DNA of 64,000 nt from the NCBI GenBank assembly GCA_028532985.1, contig JANCIK010000001.1, positions 496,001-560,000 on the forward strand, given 5' to 3'. This document shows positions 43,397 to 53,878 of this stretch, piece by piece (within the stretch, counting starts at the first letter, position 1; each line of letters opens with the position of its first letter). The notes beneath the pieces are model-generated. The model was not told the origin of the DNA. It worked only from the letters and a program-made list of their open reading frames with translations, and ran no database searches. A program made the translations under genes and the position numbers. This DNA comes from Stropharia rugosoannulata. Taxonomy: Eukaryota > Basidiomycota > Agaricomycetes > Agaricales > Strophariaceae.

Positions 43397-44391
43397 TTAC
43401 CTGCGTAGTTCAAGTTTATCAGTAATAGATAACGAGGAATTCCATTGGGGTTTACCGACATTAACAGCCAACAACGGCAGACAGGTAAAGTTGAACCATA
43501 GGCTCGACGACAGGTAAAATGAAAGTAACGTAACTTGAGTTATGACAATAGGTAGTGCCGAATCAACGACAATCGACATCACAAGCACCCTGGACCTTTG
43601 TAGGGTATCCTTCACAGGAGCGCTTTCGGCATCTGCTTCATATCTGAAGCTTACGAACAGCTTCAGGGTTATCAGGGATGACGTCAATACATCCACTGCC
43701 AATGACAGGAAGAACGAGAGAATAACAACTGTAAAAAACCAATCCGGCAACGGGTACCATCCTTTGAAGTCGGCTATCTTCTGCAGGTCTATAACGTTGA
43801 ACATAACTTTGTTTTTCGTCAGGGTCGTAGTGCCATGCCCATTGGGATGCGGCCTTACCAAATGATGTCAGGGACAATGTTATGGGTCCAGCCATAAGCC
43901 AGTAGTTGCGATCCCATAAGGACCAGCAGCGGCGTATCTTTAATAAAGCGACGTTAGATTGGATAAGTACATGTTTATTCTCATGCTTACCAGGAAGAGA
44001 TGTACAACTAGCCTAATGGATGTGAACGTTTCACTAGCTAAAATGTTCAGACACAAGTCCAGTGTACTCGTATCGCCGGATAAGAACTGATAACAAAATT
44101 CTAACTCGTTCAACTTCTGAATTCTCGCATGAATTGATTACCTGGCTCGAAAACTGGGCAATATTGACCAAGACAGCTACCGTGAGTAGACCACAAAGAA
44201 GGTTCATAGGCCACGTCACGGTTCTGCAGGGCGATGTCGCGTGTACATTTCGATAACGAATGAATGTAATACAGTATAGACCTGTGATGGGTTATTAGAG
44301 AGAACATATGCAAAATAATGGTTGTGGGGAAGCAGATACCATAGAGTGTGGTCCCAGCCAGAGTCCCCAATCCTGCCTCTAATTCAATCAT
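43397..44391 (-). CDS. Second basidiomycete multi-pass membrane protein
   Basis: Five exons (44282-44391, 44142-44223, 43991-44086, 43859-43937, 43397-43788) give 252 residues with consistent phases. Segments: GTLAGTTLYGICFPTTIILH, WPMNLLCGLLTVAVLVNIAQ, LVVHLFLIRRCWSLWDRNYW, LMAGPITLSLTSF, WFFTVVILSFFLSLAVDVLT, VVDSALPIVITQVTLLSFYL. The motif RRCWSLWDRNYW and the early TTLYGI place it in the same broad uncharacterised basidiomycete 7-TM type as the gene at 38310, although the two are diverged. The last ~20 residues after the final TM segment look unusual, so the 3' splice model is less certain. Function unknown. Confidence 0.7.
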
Positions 44392-44903
44392 GTCAACTGC
44401 TGCTAGGTACTCATACCATAGATTGGGAGTTAGATCTGATATAACAGTAACCGTTTCTGCAGTCTCCCTTGACTAAGGACTAAAGCGAGCAAGTCAGGTA
44501 AGAGTTGTAGCACGGAAGAGAAAGATGCCATTTCAAACATGTCACCCAGTGGCATAAATGATCCGTGCTTACATGACATTGCGCTCGCCTGCTCACGGGG
44601 CAACAAATCAATAGTACGTGACATTGACAATGAAGTTTGAACGTCCTATATTTACTGAAACCTTATCTTATCGGAATAGCCACATGCTTCGTTCGAGTGA
44701 CAGGGAAGATAGATCATATGGTGATGGATGTCGAGGCCAACCAAGTATTTCAAAGGGCTCGAGCTGCGAAATATTAATGTAGCACTCGTACATTCGACTG
44801 AAGAACGTAATGTAAGTCTGTGATAGAGTAGGCTTATTTGACATGTTGAACAGTACCCTACAGTACCTAGTAATACTGAAACGCCAACTCGAAGACGGCC
44901 ACA
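44392..44903. other. Intergenic, no gene recognised
   Basis: Minus-strand frames at 44430-44630 and 44668-44928 overlap the flanks of neighbouring genes and show no family features. Confidence 0.35.
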
Positions 44904-45960
44904 TCATGTAACGGTCTTCCCATCCCATATCATCATGTTGTTATTAAATGTACCGAATGGTGAGGGCCTGTCAGCACTCCCGACTACTCTGAATCCGAGG
45001 TTGATGTAGAAAGAAACCTATATTTAGATAGTCTTAATCAGTCATAGATTCCCATCTAAGAGGCCAAGCTCAAGTGATGATAGGCTTACGTTCTCTGTGG
45101 TAATTGCATTCAGAGCTACAATCTGCTTCCCTTTCTTTGCCTATTTGGGTGTTAAAAGGTCTCAGGTACACTCAACGCGGAGCAGGAATATAGAATTAGA
45201 CTTACCTTCATGCAGATATCTTGCATGATTGCACTTGCATAACCCTTTCTCCGCTCGTTTTCTGGAGTACCAAGGGAGAGTATCCACCAGCTGTCCGTAA
45301 CCTGCATAAAAACGACTGAGGTATTTCTTACGGATGTACATATAACAATACGCCTACCGCCTGTTGACCAATAGTATCCTCAACAAACTTCTTGCTAAGA
45401 GGCCTATTCTGTTTGAAGTTTAATTCAGCGTCGGGTTCTGACATCGTACCACTCAAGTACTTACTACTTCATCTAGCCATTTCTTTGTCTCTTGAGACAG
45501 CTTCGCGAAGAATTCTTCCGCTCCGAGTGCACGTTGAGCTTCACTTTCAAATTATTCAGAAAGAGAACAATCCCGAGGCATGCGTTAATACCTTCCCAGA
45601 AAATCAACGCCAGGTCCAAAGCATATAGCAACAGAGAGGATTCTCTCTGTCTGTGTATTCTGGCAAACAGTAATTGTCCCTTCCAAGGCAGCCGCTCGCA
45701 CAACGAGGGAAAAAAGTTCGGTTTTAAGCTCGCTTGTTCCTCCAGTCATAGCATTTGTTAAAACATCTTACAAAACGGGTATTAATAGGAGTGGGTTGTG
45801 AATTGGGGTACGAGCCTCTCACCGTCGTCAAAGGCGACTCGAAGTATGTCGACGATAACTTGTATCTGACTATCTAGAATGGTGAGGCTTCAACATCTAT
45901 GTGCTCGTTCGGCAACATACCAGAAGGGTGGTTGAGAGTGATGATTTTGGTTTGACCCAT
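44904..45960 (-). CDS. GNAT-family N-acetyltransferase
   Basis: Eight small exons (45921-45960, 45823-45873, 45592-45766, 45465-45543, 45358-45408, 45206-45301, 45090-45140, 44904-45017) give 218 residues with all phases closing. The start reads MGQTKIITLNHPSDSQIQ. The acetyl-CoA binding signature is LGTPENERRKGYASAIM (motif A, R-R-x-G-Y-A), followed by IVALNAITTEN and VSFYINLGFRVVGS, the usual C-terminal motif of fungal GNAT proteins. It transfers an acetyl group from acetyl-CoA to an amine; the acceptor is unknown. The first exon is short and its boundary is the least certain. It lies inside the peptide region, which may be coincidental. Confidence 0.8.
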
Positions 45961-46654
45961 ACTTGTATGTCAGGTCCAAGTCAGACAATGGTAGAGCAAG
46001 TTGAGAAAGAGTGCTTCTCGGGATGTTGGGCCCGCCACCCGTTGCCGTTGGATTACCGTCGTTCGTCCGAACTGCGATTCCATACTTCGTGGGAATATAA
46101 AAACCAGAATAGTTCATATCACGTTTCGAGTTGGTTTCGGGACTTATGAGCGCACGACTTCCAGCGGCAACGACCGTAATAACGACAACCGCCCATCCTC
46201 GATCAGTCAGATCCAGGCTTCTGCATTCCACATCACTTCTTTGTCTCTGACCGCACTATCTAATTATTTTGAGCTTGTATTGTGCTGTTATCATTCACGG
46301 GAATTTCATACTTGTTCAAGGAGACCTGAGGGACCCATCACTTGATAATCACAATGCACGACAAGTGTACGGAACTTCTTCGATGCCCCCTGCCCACATG
46401 ATGACCTTCGATCCATATACTTGCCCAGGGCACAAGTAAAAAAGGCGACATCTCACTATCATCAAGGACAAGCCTGAGATATCTAAACCATCCGTCTTAA
46501 TGCCACTCTGCGTGCCACAGAGGGGAACGTCAAGTAGAGTATTTCAATCTCTCATGGCCTGTACATGTAGCATGAGTTAGGTATATATTGTGACTCTAAC
46601 AACGAAACTCTATCCACTTCACAAGTAACCAGAACTTCTTCTGATATCATCAGA
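45961..46654. other. Intergenic between GNAT gene and P7
   Basis: A 113-codon minus-strand frame (45890-46231) overlaps the 5' end of the GNAT gene and has no recognisable domain. A TATA box for P7 (GTATATATTG, 46581-46590) lies about 70 bases upstream of its ATG. Confidence 0.4.
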
Positions 46655-46870
46655 ATGCGTGTCGTTTATCTCTCCCTTCTTGCTGTCACGATTATATTCA
46701 AAGCGGCCATGGCAATTCCCAGCACAGAGATTCAACTTCGAGGTTTATTTGATCAAAATATTCAAAGGCTTCTGCTAACTTAGTCTTTGCGTTCTTGCCT
46801 ATTAGGCGCAGAGGAAGCCGCGAGTTTTAAGCTATCAGACTCAATGAAATCAGAGCCCAGTCGAACATAA
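46655..46870 (+). CDS. EPxR peptide P7
   Basis: Exons 46655-46742 and 46806-46870, 50 residues. Signal peptide MRVVYLSLLAVTIIFKAAMA, then IPSTEIQLR with a single Arg at the splice junction. The second exon reads GAEEAASFKLSDSMKSEPSR and ends in T. The motif spacing (F-K-L-x6-E-P-x-R) matches P1 and P2 rather than P4-P6. It lies about 8.7 kb from P6, on the other side of the UstYa-like genes. Confidence 0.7.
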
Positions 46871-47499
46871 GCTAACGGAGAGTAGTTAAAGGCGAGTCTT
46901 ATCACTTGTAAAAGAAAACTGACTCGTCGTGAAGCTGATAGCATACATGTGTAGCACAGATTAAAGTGTCAGAAGTTCCGGATAGAATCTTGCGCATACC
47001 TCCCACCGCCTCGCAGTGGGGATCATTGATATCTCACTGGAAACAATAAAACATAAATAAATGTAAATTTATTTTGTAAATAATACATCAGCTGCGTGTC
47101 ATTCCAGAAAATATTGGAAGTTCTTACTTCTGGTATCGACCAGATTGATCAATTATTGTTTTAAGTCTTGAAGCTCCCAAACTTAAAACTAGCGAATCCG
47201 TATGCCGATTAACTATGTAAGATCCGATGAATGGCAAATGTTACGTTAACTCAAGGCCGTCCATATCTAGCTCCAGATACGAGATAAACTGCCAGAACCA
47301 AAAAGGGGACGAATGCTTACCTAGCATACTTCTGAGCGCATGGCATCATGCATTATGACTTTCAATGATGTTCAGTCAATTTTGAGATGCCGGCAAATAT
47401 ATATATAATAGGAGAGCAGCATCGTAAGGAGTGAGAACACATCACTTTGGGTACTTCTTCACTTACTCTTCACCTTTTGAACCAGCCGAGCATTGAGAG
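46871..47499. other. Intergenic between P7 and P8
   Basis: AT-rich; a TATA tract (AAATATATATATAATAGG, about 47395-47412) lies about 100 bases upstream of P8. Confidence 0.4.
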
Positions 47500-47715
47500 A
47501 TGAAGTTAAATTTCAAAGTTCCTTCCGCAATCGTCACAATAGCTCTTTGTCTTTCCTTTGCCATACTCGCAAATGCAAATAGTAGTAGAATATCTCACTT
47601 CTATGTTACATCCTTGTGACTAACTTATCTCATCACAGTGCCTGCAAGCTTCCGTTTAGTGAACTCGCAGTTGGATGAACCCAATAGAGCAAAGGATACC
47701 CTGCCAGTAAACTAA
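47500..47715 (+). CDS. EPxR peptide P8
   Basis: Exons 47500-47581 and 47639-47715, 52 residues. Signal peptide MKLNFKVPSAIVTIALCLSF followed by AILANAN. Two alternative donors three bases apart (gtagta, gtagaa) keep the same phase. The second exon gives PASFRLVNSQLDEPNRAKDT and ends LPVN. No dibasic site is present before the motif, so any processing would depend on signal peptidase alone or other proteases. Confidence 0.65.
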
Positions 47716-47916
47716 ATTAGAAGCAACCATCAATATTTTTGAACGAGGCCAGAGGTGAGTGGGTCGCTCCTCCACAATACCCGACTCTGAGGTGAAGCCA
47801 TATTTGAAGAGGTGGATTTATCAACGGTAAACGTAAAGGGTCATCATAAAAAAGCTGTACAAATGGGAGATCATGATGTACATGGGGCGAACGGAAGTTT
47901 GTTATTTTAAAACCAG

Positions 47917-48713
47917 TCAATAAACCTTGTCCTGCTTTTCAAGAATTTTCAGCAGATCATTCCATCTTCCCTCATGCCACGAGGAAACATCCTCCCACTT
48001 CTTTCCATTGATTTCCCGCAAGCAAACAAGCCAGGATGTCACTGTAAAGTCGGCGCAAGAGACTGTGGGACCCATAATGAACGGTCCTCCAGCCTTCTCG
48101 TACCATGAATTAACCGTGCCGAGAGCGATTTTAACAGAGTTCCAGTCCGCCTCGTTGTCTTCGCAAGTAAGGGCGAGACTGGGTGAGTGCTCTGTTCCAA
48201 AGAAATACTGCATTGTCTGTTCTAAGTAAGCAATGCTAATAGGAGAGACAGCAGCAACCATGCTAGGATGGGCTGCTCGAAGGAGTGGCTTGAGGACCTC
48301 GATGGTGAAGAGTTTCTCGAACTGGGTTTGGAATGTAATAGTGTTGAATGGAAATACGCTTGGTGTCGGGCATGTCCGCTCCAAATAGTCTACAATTGCG
48401 AAGGAGCCTGCGAGGGATACGCCTGTAGCTGAGTCGTGGATGACGGGAAGATTGTACCATGGACTACCGTCAGCCTTTTTGGCTTTTGTAACGATACCCA
48501 GCTTCTTGAATGTCGGCTCTATGTCGGGATACTCCAGCCAGACGGTTTGGTGCACAATAGATTTGTAGTTGAGGCAGTACCTAAACAGCACCGACATTAC
48601 TACTGTATTTTTATCACAGAGTAGAGCAATAATACTGACCGTACTTTCCAAGTTGGCGGAGAGAAAGCCTTGCGAGGAAGGGAAGAGGAAATATCATAAA
48701 GTATGATAGGCAT
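47917..48713 (-). CDS. Glutathione S-transferase family protein
   Basis: Two exons (48640-48713, 47917-48580) give 245 residues. The N-terminal thioredoxin-like domain starts MPIILYDISSSLPRKAFSPP, with WLEYPDIEPTFKKLGI and the cis-Pro/substrate region NLPVIHDSATGVSLAGSFAI. The helical C-terminal domain runs from about residue 95, with FIMGPTVSCADFTVTSWLVC. This pattern matches fungal GSTs related to the Ure2p/GstFuA or GstX types, which are expanded in wood- and litter-decaying basidiomycetes and detoxify small molecules or break ether bonds. The residue binding the glutathione thiol cannot be assigned with confidence (a Ser near position 9-11 is possible). Complete gene. Confidence 0.85.
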
Positions 48714-49439
48714 TAGAAGTAGTTTGACTTGAGCTATTGGATCGCAATATGGGTGTCCAGACCCCAGAGTGTCTTATATATACTATAAAGCGATAGCGTA
48801 TTTTGACTTGCTTGTTCTGCGCAGTCGAGCTACTTCATCCTCAGTCAGCGTAGGTTCTAATTCTAGCTCACCTCGCCGTTCTGACTCGACCTTAAAGATA
48901 AATATAACAAAGCCTCTGATGAGTGATCGATGTGTTGCCTGTCAGCGGTACGTTTTCCTTGGGGTACTAGCTCATAATACTTTAGCTGTTTCATAACAGA
49001 TGAGTCCCTACAGATATATGTACAGAAAGATTTAAAGGGACTTACCTCCAGAGTCCAAGGCGCTTATGAATGTTCTAAAAATAAGTCACTGACTTTCAAT
49101 TTGACAATGATCTTACCCCATCGGCCAGACGGAAGATAATCCTTCCCCTTTTAGTCAGTGGTATATTCGGTTCATGCTATGTTGTTAAGTACTGTATTGA
49201 GATCCATGACTCACTTCAATTGCCGTATATCATATATCAGAGTGCGTTTACTGAAATCTCTTAGAAAATGTGAGACATGTATAGGTGCATTCATCCCGTA
49301 TTTAGCACAACTCGGCATTAATCGATAAAAAAAAGTCCCACAAAGGTGCCACGAACATATGGTTTTACATAAAGAATATGTAGTCCATTTATTTACATAA
49401 ACTGCTCTTCTCTTACCTTTTACTAAAAGAGAAACCATC
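48714..49439. other. Divergent intergenic region between GST and SDR
   Basis: About 725 bases, with a TATA-like TTATATATACTATAAAG near 48774 on the plus strand. No gene recognised. Confidence 0.4.
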
Positions 49440-50413
49440 ATGTCGATTCCCACCAATGGCCATTACAATCCTCGTCGTCCCTCGCAGAGCCTCAATGGAA
49501 GGGTTGCACTTGTCACAGGAGCTGGATCTCGGGCACAAGGCATAGGAAATGGTCGCGCTACATCTATCCTTCTGGCAGAATCCGGTGCGCGTGTCGTATG
49601 TGTCGATTCAAATTTCGAATGGGCAGTCGACACAGTCTCGATGATTGAAGATGAAATGGGAAAGGGTAAAGCAGTAGCCGTTCAAGCAGATGTAACGGAT
49701 GCTACAGCGTGCCAACGCGTCGTGGACACTGCACTTGAAGCCTTTGGACGATTGGATATACTAGTCAACAACGTGGGGGTTGGAGGTCCGGAGGGTACTG
49801 CCATAGACGTAGATCCAGCTCAATGGGCAGTAGGTCTCGAGGTGAATGTGACCAGCATGATGCTCATGGCGAAAGCAGCAATACCAGCGATGGCACGCAA
49901 CGAAAAAGATGAGATCTCCGGGAGGGGGTGCATAGTGAACGTGGCAAGCGTTGCAGGCCTCGTGGGGGGCACGCCGATGCTTCTGTACCCAACTAGCAAA
50001 GGTGCCGTGGTTAATATGACACGCGCTATGGCTGTGCACCACGCACCTCTGGGTATTCGCGTAAATTGTGTCTGTCCGGGTGCGTTTTCTTTTCGCAGTG
50101 CCCTTGCTTGTTCTGTGGATTACTTACACCATACTCCCACTACCTAGGTATGCTATATACTCCGATGCTTTACGCAAATGGTATGGCAGAGGACGTGCGT
50201 GAGGCGCGGAAGAACCGTAGCCTGCTGAAAACGGAAGGAAATGGTTGGGATACAGGCTGTGCTATTCGATTTTTAGCGAGCGACCAAGCGCGGTGGATCA
50301 CTGGGATCGCTCTGCCTGTCGATGCCGGAGCAACCGCTGCTCCGGCTGGCGATGGGATGAGTCAAGGCATGTCGTCGACACTGGCAGGTGGTACGGAGAA
50401 AGCAAAACTTTGA
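49440..50413 (+). CDS. Short-chain dehydrogenase/reductase
   Basis: Exons 49440-50079 and 50148-50413 give 301 residues. The Rossmann cofactor motif is VTGAGSRAQGIGNGRA (residues ~25-40). It is followed by an Asp after the second strand (VVCVDSNF), favouring NAD(H), then NNVG and the catalytic triad region NVASVAGLVGG ... YPTSKGAV (Ser, Tyr, Lys) near residues 165-187. The C-terminus ends in FLASDQARWITGIALPVDAG, the usual SDR closing motif, then a Gly/Ser/Ala-rich tail. Classical SDR enzymes oxidise or reduce alcohols, ketones or sugars; the substrate is not evident. Complete gene. Confidence 0.92.
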
Positions 50414-50466
50414 ACAACATGTGCTTGCCAGTTGCCAATAGAATGAGCTTTCCGCAGCTAGAAATG

Positions 50467-51805
50467 GGTGCTTATTCCCAGTGAGAATTGACCTTATTCA
50501 ATTCCATTCAGATATATTCCCATTTAAAAGACTTGTAAACGATCTAAAAAAATCTATTCAAATCTTTAGCATATCTCTTCAGCCAGATTATTAATCTAGG
50601 CATCTATAGATGTCCATTAAAAATCTTTAAAAATATATTGAACTCCTAGTACCTGGGCCAATCTAAATGCTTTGCTGTACCGCACTGGAGTGGCATTCAA
50701 TGGACTTAGGACAAATTTCATTATGCCACTCACCAACCAGTTACCACACTGACTGACATCAAATTGTCAACCACGTGCACATTGACACCTGCCCGCATTC
50801 CCGCGATTGTCCGCATAGCCGCTTCCTTTACCCCATCATGGTCTCGGACCCAGTGCATCTCCTGTCAACTTCTCCTGGGTGCAACGGCGTAGGTGGAATG
50901 TACTAAACTGATTCAGCTCTTCTAATTGCTTGCACCTGCATCGTTTGATTACACTAAACAGGTGAGTGGAAAGCCCATGTACATATACTCTCCGGAAGAT
51001 GAACAACAAGGTATGTCTCATAACTCCTGCCTTCGACCGTGGGTGATGTTGTTTTCATAGCATTTATGGTTGGTCGATGGAACAGTATACTCCGCCACCC
51101 ATGAAGCCGAGCAGCAGCCGACACTGATTTGAACTCGGGGGATGCCTGGATATACTAACTGCATACATTAAGAGGTATGATATGTTTATACCCATTCAAT
51201 CATCCATAATGACTGACAACTATGTTGGGAGACACGGCTCACAGCAAGTTCACTGCACGTCGTACCCTCAAAAAAGCTCAGGTTAGTGCATATATGCGTC
51301 TTAAATCCTTCTTTTTCTCACTCTTCATCCACTTATTACCATTAGCAGTCGTCAAAGATAATATGCGTCGACCTTATGACCACATAAAGTACGCATACTC
51401 ACTCTGCTCATCATAATTCTTTCTGACTGCGTATTACGTGTGGCATATACCAGGGGACTTCCTAGATGTTCTCGTGTCACATAACAGGTATGTTTTGACA
51501 TTATCTCGTCGTCAACTGTGCTAATAAATGTTTACAGTCTAGTGGGTGAGCATGGAGATCTGGGTAGATGCTGGGTACCTTTGTATTTATTATATTAGGT
51601 CAGATTGTACAGTAAATAGGTAGTAATGAAAATGAATAGATTTATCTATCTACATTCCAATAGAACTCAAAAGATATCATTATAATTCAATGGATTTTCC
51701 ACCTATTCAAATCTATGTATGGCTCATTTTTTAAAAGAAATCTATACCTATAGATTATAATGTATTTCTATCGGTTTCAATGAGGTTGATTCTCACTGGG
51801 GCTTA
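50467..51805. mobile_element. Candidate DNA element with terminal inverted repeats
   Basis: The left end reads GTGCTTATTCCCAGTGAGAA followed by TTGACCTTATTCAATTCC. The reverse complement of the right end (to about 51805) reads AATAAGCCCCAGTGAGAATC followed by AACCTCATTGAAACC. These ends form imperfect inverted repeats of about 45 bases, with AT-rich sequence inside both. The ~1.3-kb interior has splice-like signals on the plus strand (for example ATG at 51222 with a donor after KKAQ) but no recognised transposase, so it is probably non-autonomous or decayed. Confidence 0.5.
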
Positions 51806-52013
51806 TTCTTAGAGAATTATGGTCAAAAGATTTGAGTTTGTAACTTGTTCATCTTGTTCAAATCATTTCAAATAATTTAAAGTGCATTTGCAAGGTATAA
51901 CAACGCACTGCCTTTACATACAAGGAGCAGCCTAACTTAGTAGAGGTACATTCGAATAATTACATATTAAACAGAAAGCAGAATTTATCTGGGGGAAGGA
52001 CACTTCATTGTAC

Positions 52014-52531
52014 TTAAGCCCACTCCCAGTCAACCTGAATCCGCCCAGCATCAAGAGGGGCTAGTGCTTGGAAAGCTCCGGGAGACAAGTCAATGTCGAA
52101 CTCGGCGCATCCTTCACAGGTATCTACCACAGTCACGTCAATAGACTGGCCTTGATCTGTATAAATCCAGTCAGTAGCTATTAGAGAAGCATGACCACTT
52201 TTATCTTACAGAAAACGTTGATGTGCTGCCAACAGTGAGCACCACCAGAGGCCTGAGGAACAGAAAGTGCAACAATGAAGTCGGAATCTTGGCTATTTGC
52301 TCCACAGCTCCCAAGCTAGTTATTCATTTAAGAATCAGATCTATGTTCTGGCTGCGTATTTTGCCGATTAAGCACATACACCTGTCTCATACCAAGTTGC
52401 TGGAAGATATAATTTAGTTTCACGGTAGATGTTCCAAGAGACTATAGCATACCGTCTCCGTTAAACCCTTTGACGGATGTCAAAAGGGCGAATCCGGCAA
52501 TAAGTACAGCAAAGTTCTTGATGAAAGCCAT
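52014..52531 (-). CDS. Small secreted double-psi beta-barrel (RlpA/barwin-like) protein
   Basis: Four exons (52453-52531, 52380-52399, 52210-52315, 52014-52156), one only 20 bases long, give 115 residues. The signal peptide is MAFIKNFAVLIAGFALLTSV. The mature part starts FNGDATWYETGLGSCG, continues DSDFIVALSVPQ and HCWQHINVFYQGQSIDVTVV, and ends DTCEGCAEFDIDLSPGAF ... GRIQVDWEW. This is the DPBB_1 pattern of fungal RlpA-like, barwin and papain-inhibitor-like proteins, which are extracellular and often linked to host or substrate interaction. Four Cys residues could form two disulfides. The catalytic Asp (DTCEGC) is present as in expansin-like domains, but enzymatic activity is not shown for this group. 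Confidence 0.88.
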
Positions 52532-53878
52532 TGTATACTGCTGTATGTTTGCGACTGAGGAATTTGAGCTGAGATGAGGCTCGATTTCCTGAGGAATGAA
52601 TACTGAGTACTGAGTCTTAGCACATAGACTGGTATATATACTTTTCTGTTATCAAACATATATCGACAACGCAAATTTCAAAGCTTGAAGTAGACAAAAA
52701 AGGTGTGTATCCGGAATCAGTTTTTACGTATATTTAGCAGTCGGCCATGTTCCATGAACCGCACATACGGTAACAGTAGCGTACACGAGAGTTGAACAAA
52801 GCTATGAGTGTCGTATTGGCTGACAGTGAAAGTTCACGAGGAAAATTATTTTCAGCTCCCAGTCCTAGTGTTTCGGTGGATAGAGTACACTTCATCATTA
52901 TTGCCCTTTGGCGAGAATGAGCGCCCAACTGTGGCGTCGCCTTTCATGGGCGCTCAGCATTCAACGTGCACTACGCCTTCCTTGGTCGGCTTTTTTCCGC
53001 CAGTCCAGTCAGTACGCATGTAACATTGAACTAAAGCCTTTACTTCATTGAGGCGTTGAGTAATCAACGTGTAATGTGCATGCGTACAGAGTCAGAATTG
53101 CGTTATATTTGTAGCATTTTTCTCCTTGACATTCGGCGGTGAGTACTTGAGCCGTTACACAGTCAACTAAGCGTCGTACTAGAGTGCGGTTATCATATTT
53201 TGTGTCTTGGCACGCAAGCTCACACATGTCTGAAAGACGCCCCGTTTATTGTCTAGAGAAGTTTAATTAAATTTCCCGTAAATTTCCTGCCCACGCTATC
53301 TCAGTACGCAAGTACGGCCAGACCGATAACTTCTGGATGAGTCCCATTATGCTGCATATCCATATCCGATGGCTCCGTGGAATGTGTGCTTTAACCAGTT
53401 TAATTGTACGAATATCTACTGGTCGCTGGTTTGTCCTAGTGTATTCAATAAATCTGGGAACTGAAATGGCTGCCGGTCGCGACCGGGGGCGGCGTGGTCT
53501 CGAACAAACATTGAGTATTTTATTCTGTTGTTCTTCGCTTTGTTCACTTAAATTGGGCTCTTTTTTAAGGGTAGGTATACATAAATACCTGATAAGGGAG
53601 AGGTTTAAGCAATCATAAAAGTCGCACAACTTCAAAATGGAGAGTATGTATGTTGTGGTTTTTTGCGGAGGCGCTTGCAATTATGCCAGGGCGCGTCGGA
53701 AAATGCCGCCGACTATTGATGGTGGTCACGAATGGACATTCCACTTCTCAGATGCTCTCGCGTGTGTAGCACTGCCAGCAATTATCCTTACTCCTAACCT
53801 CCAATCCGATTGCTTTTCAACACTTTCAGCTTACTTTGACTGCGATATCTATATCAGATGTCGGCACGGCCAATAAAT
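52532..53878. other. Intergenic, about 1.35 kb
   Basis: Overlapping unremarkable frames on both strands, the longest 137 codons (53267-53680, minus), without motifs. Words around 52920 (GCGCCC) and 52950 (GGGCGC) are inverted, but nothing larger was seen. Confidence 0.4.
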
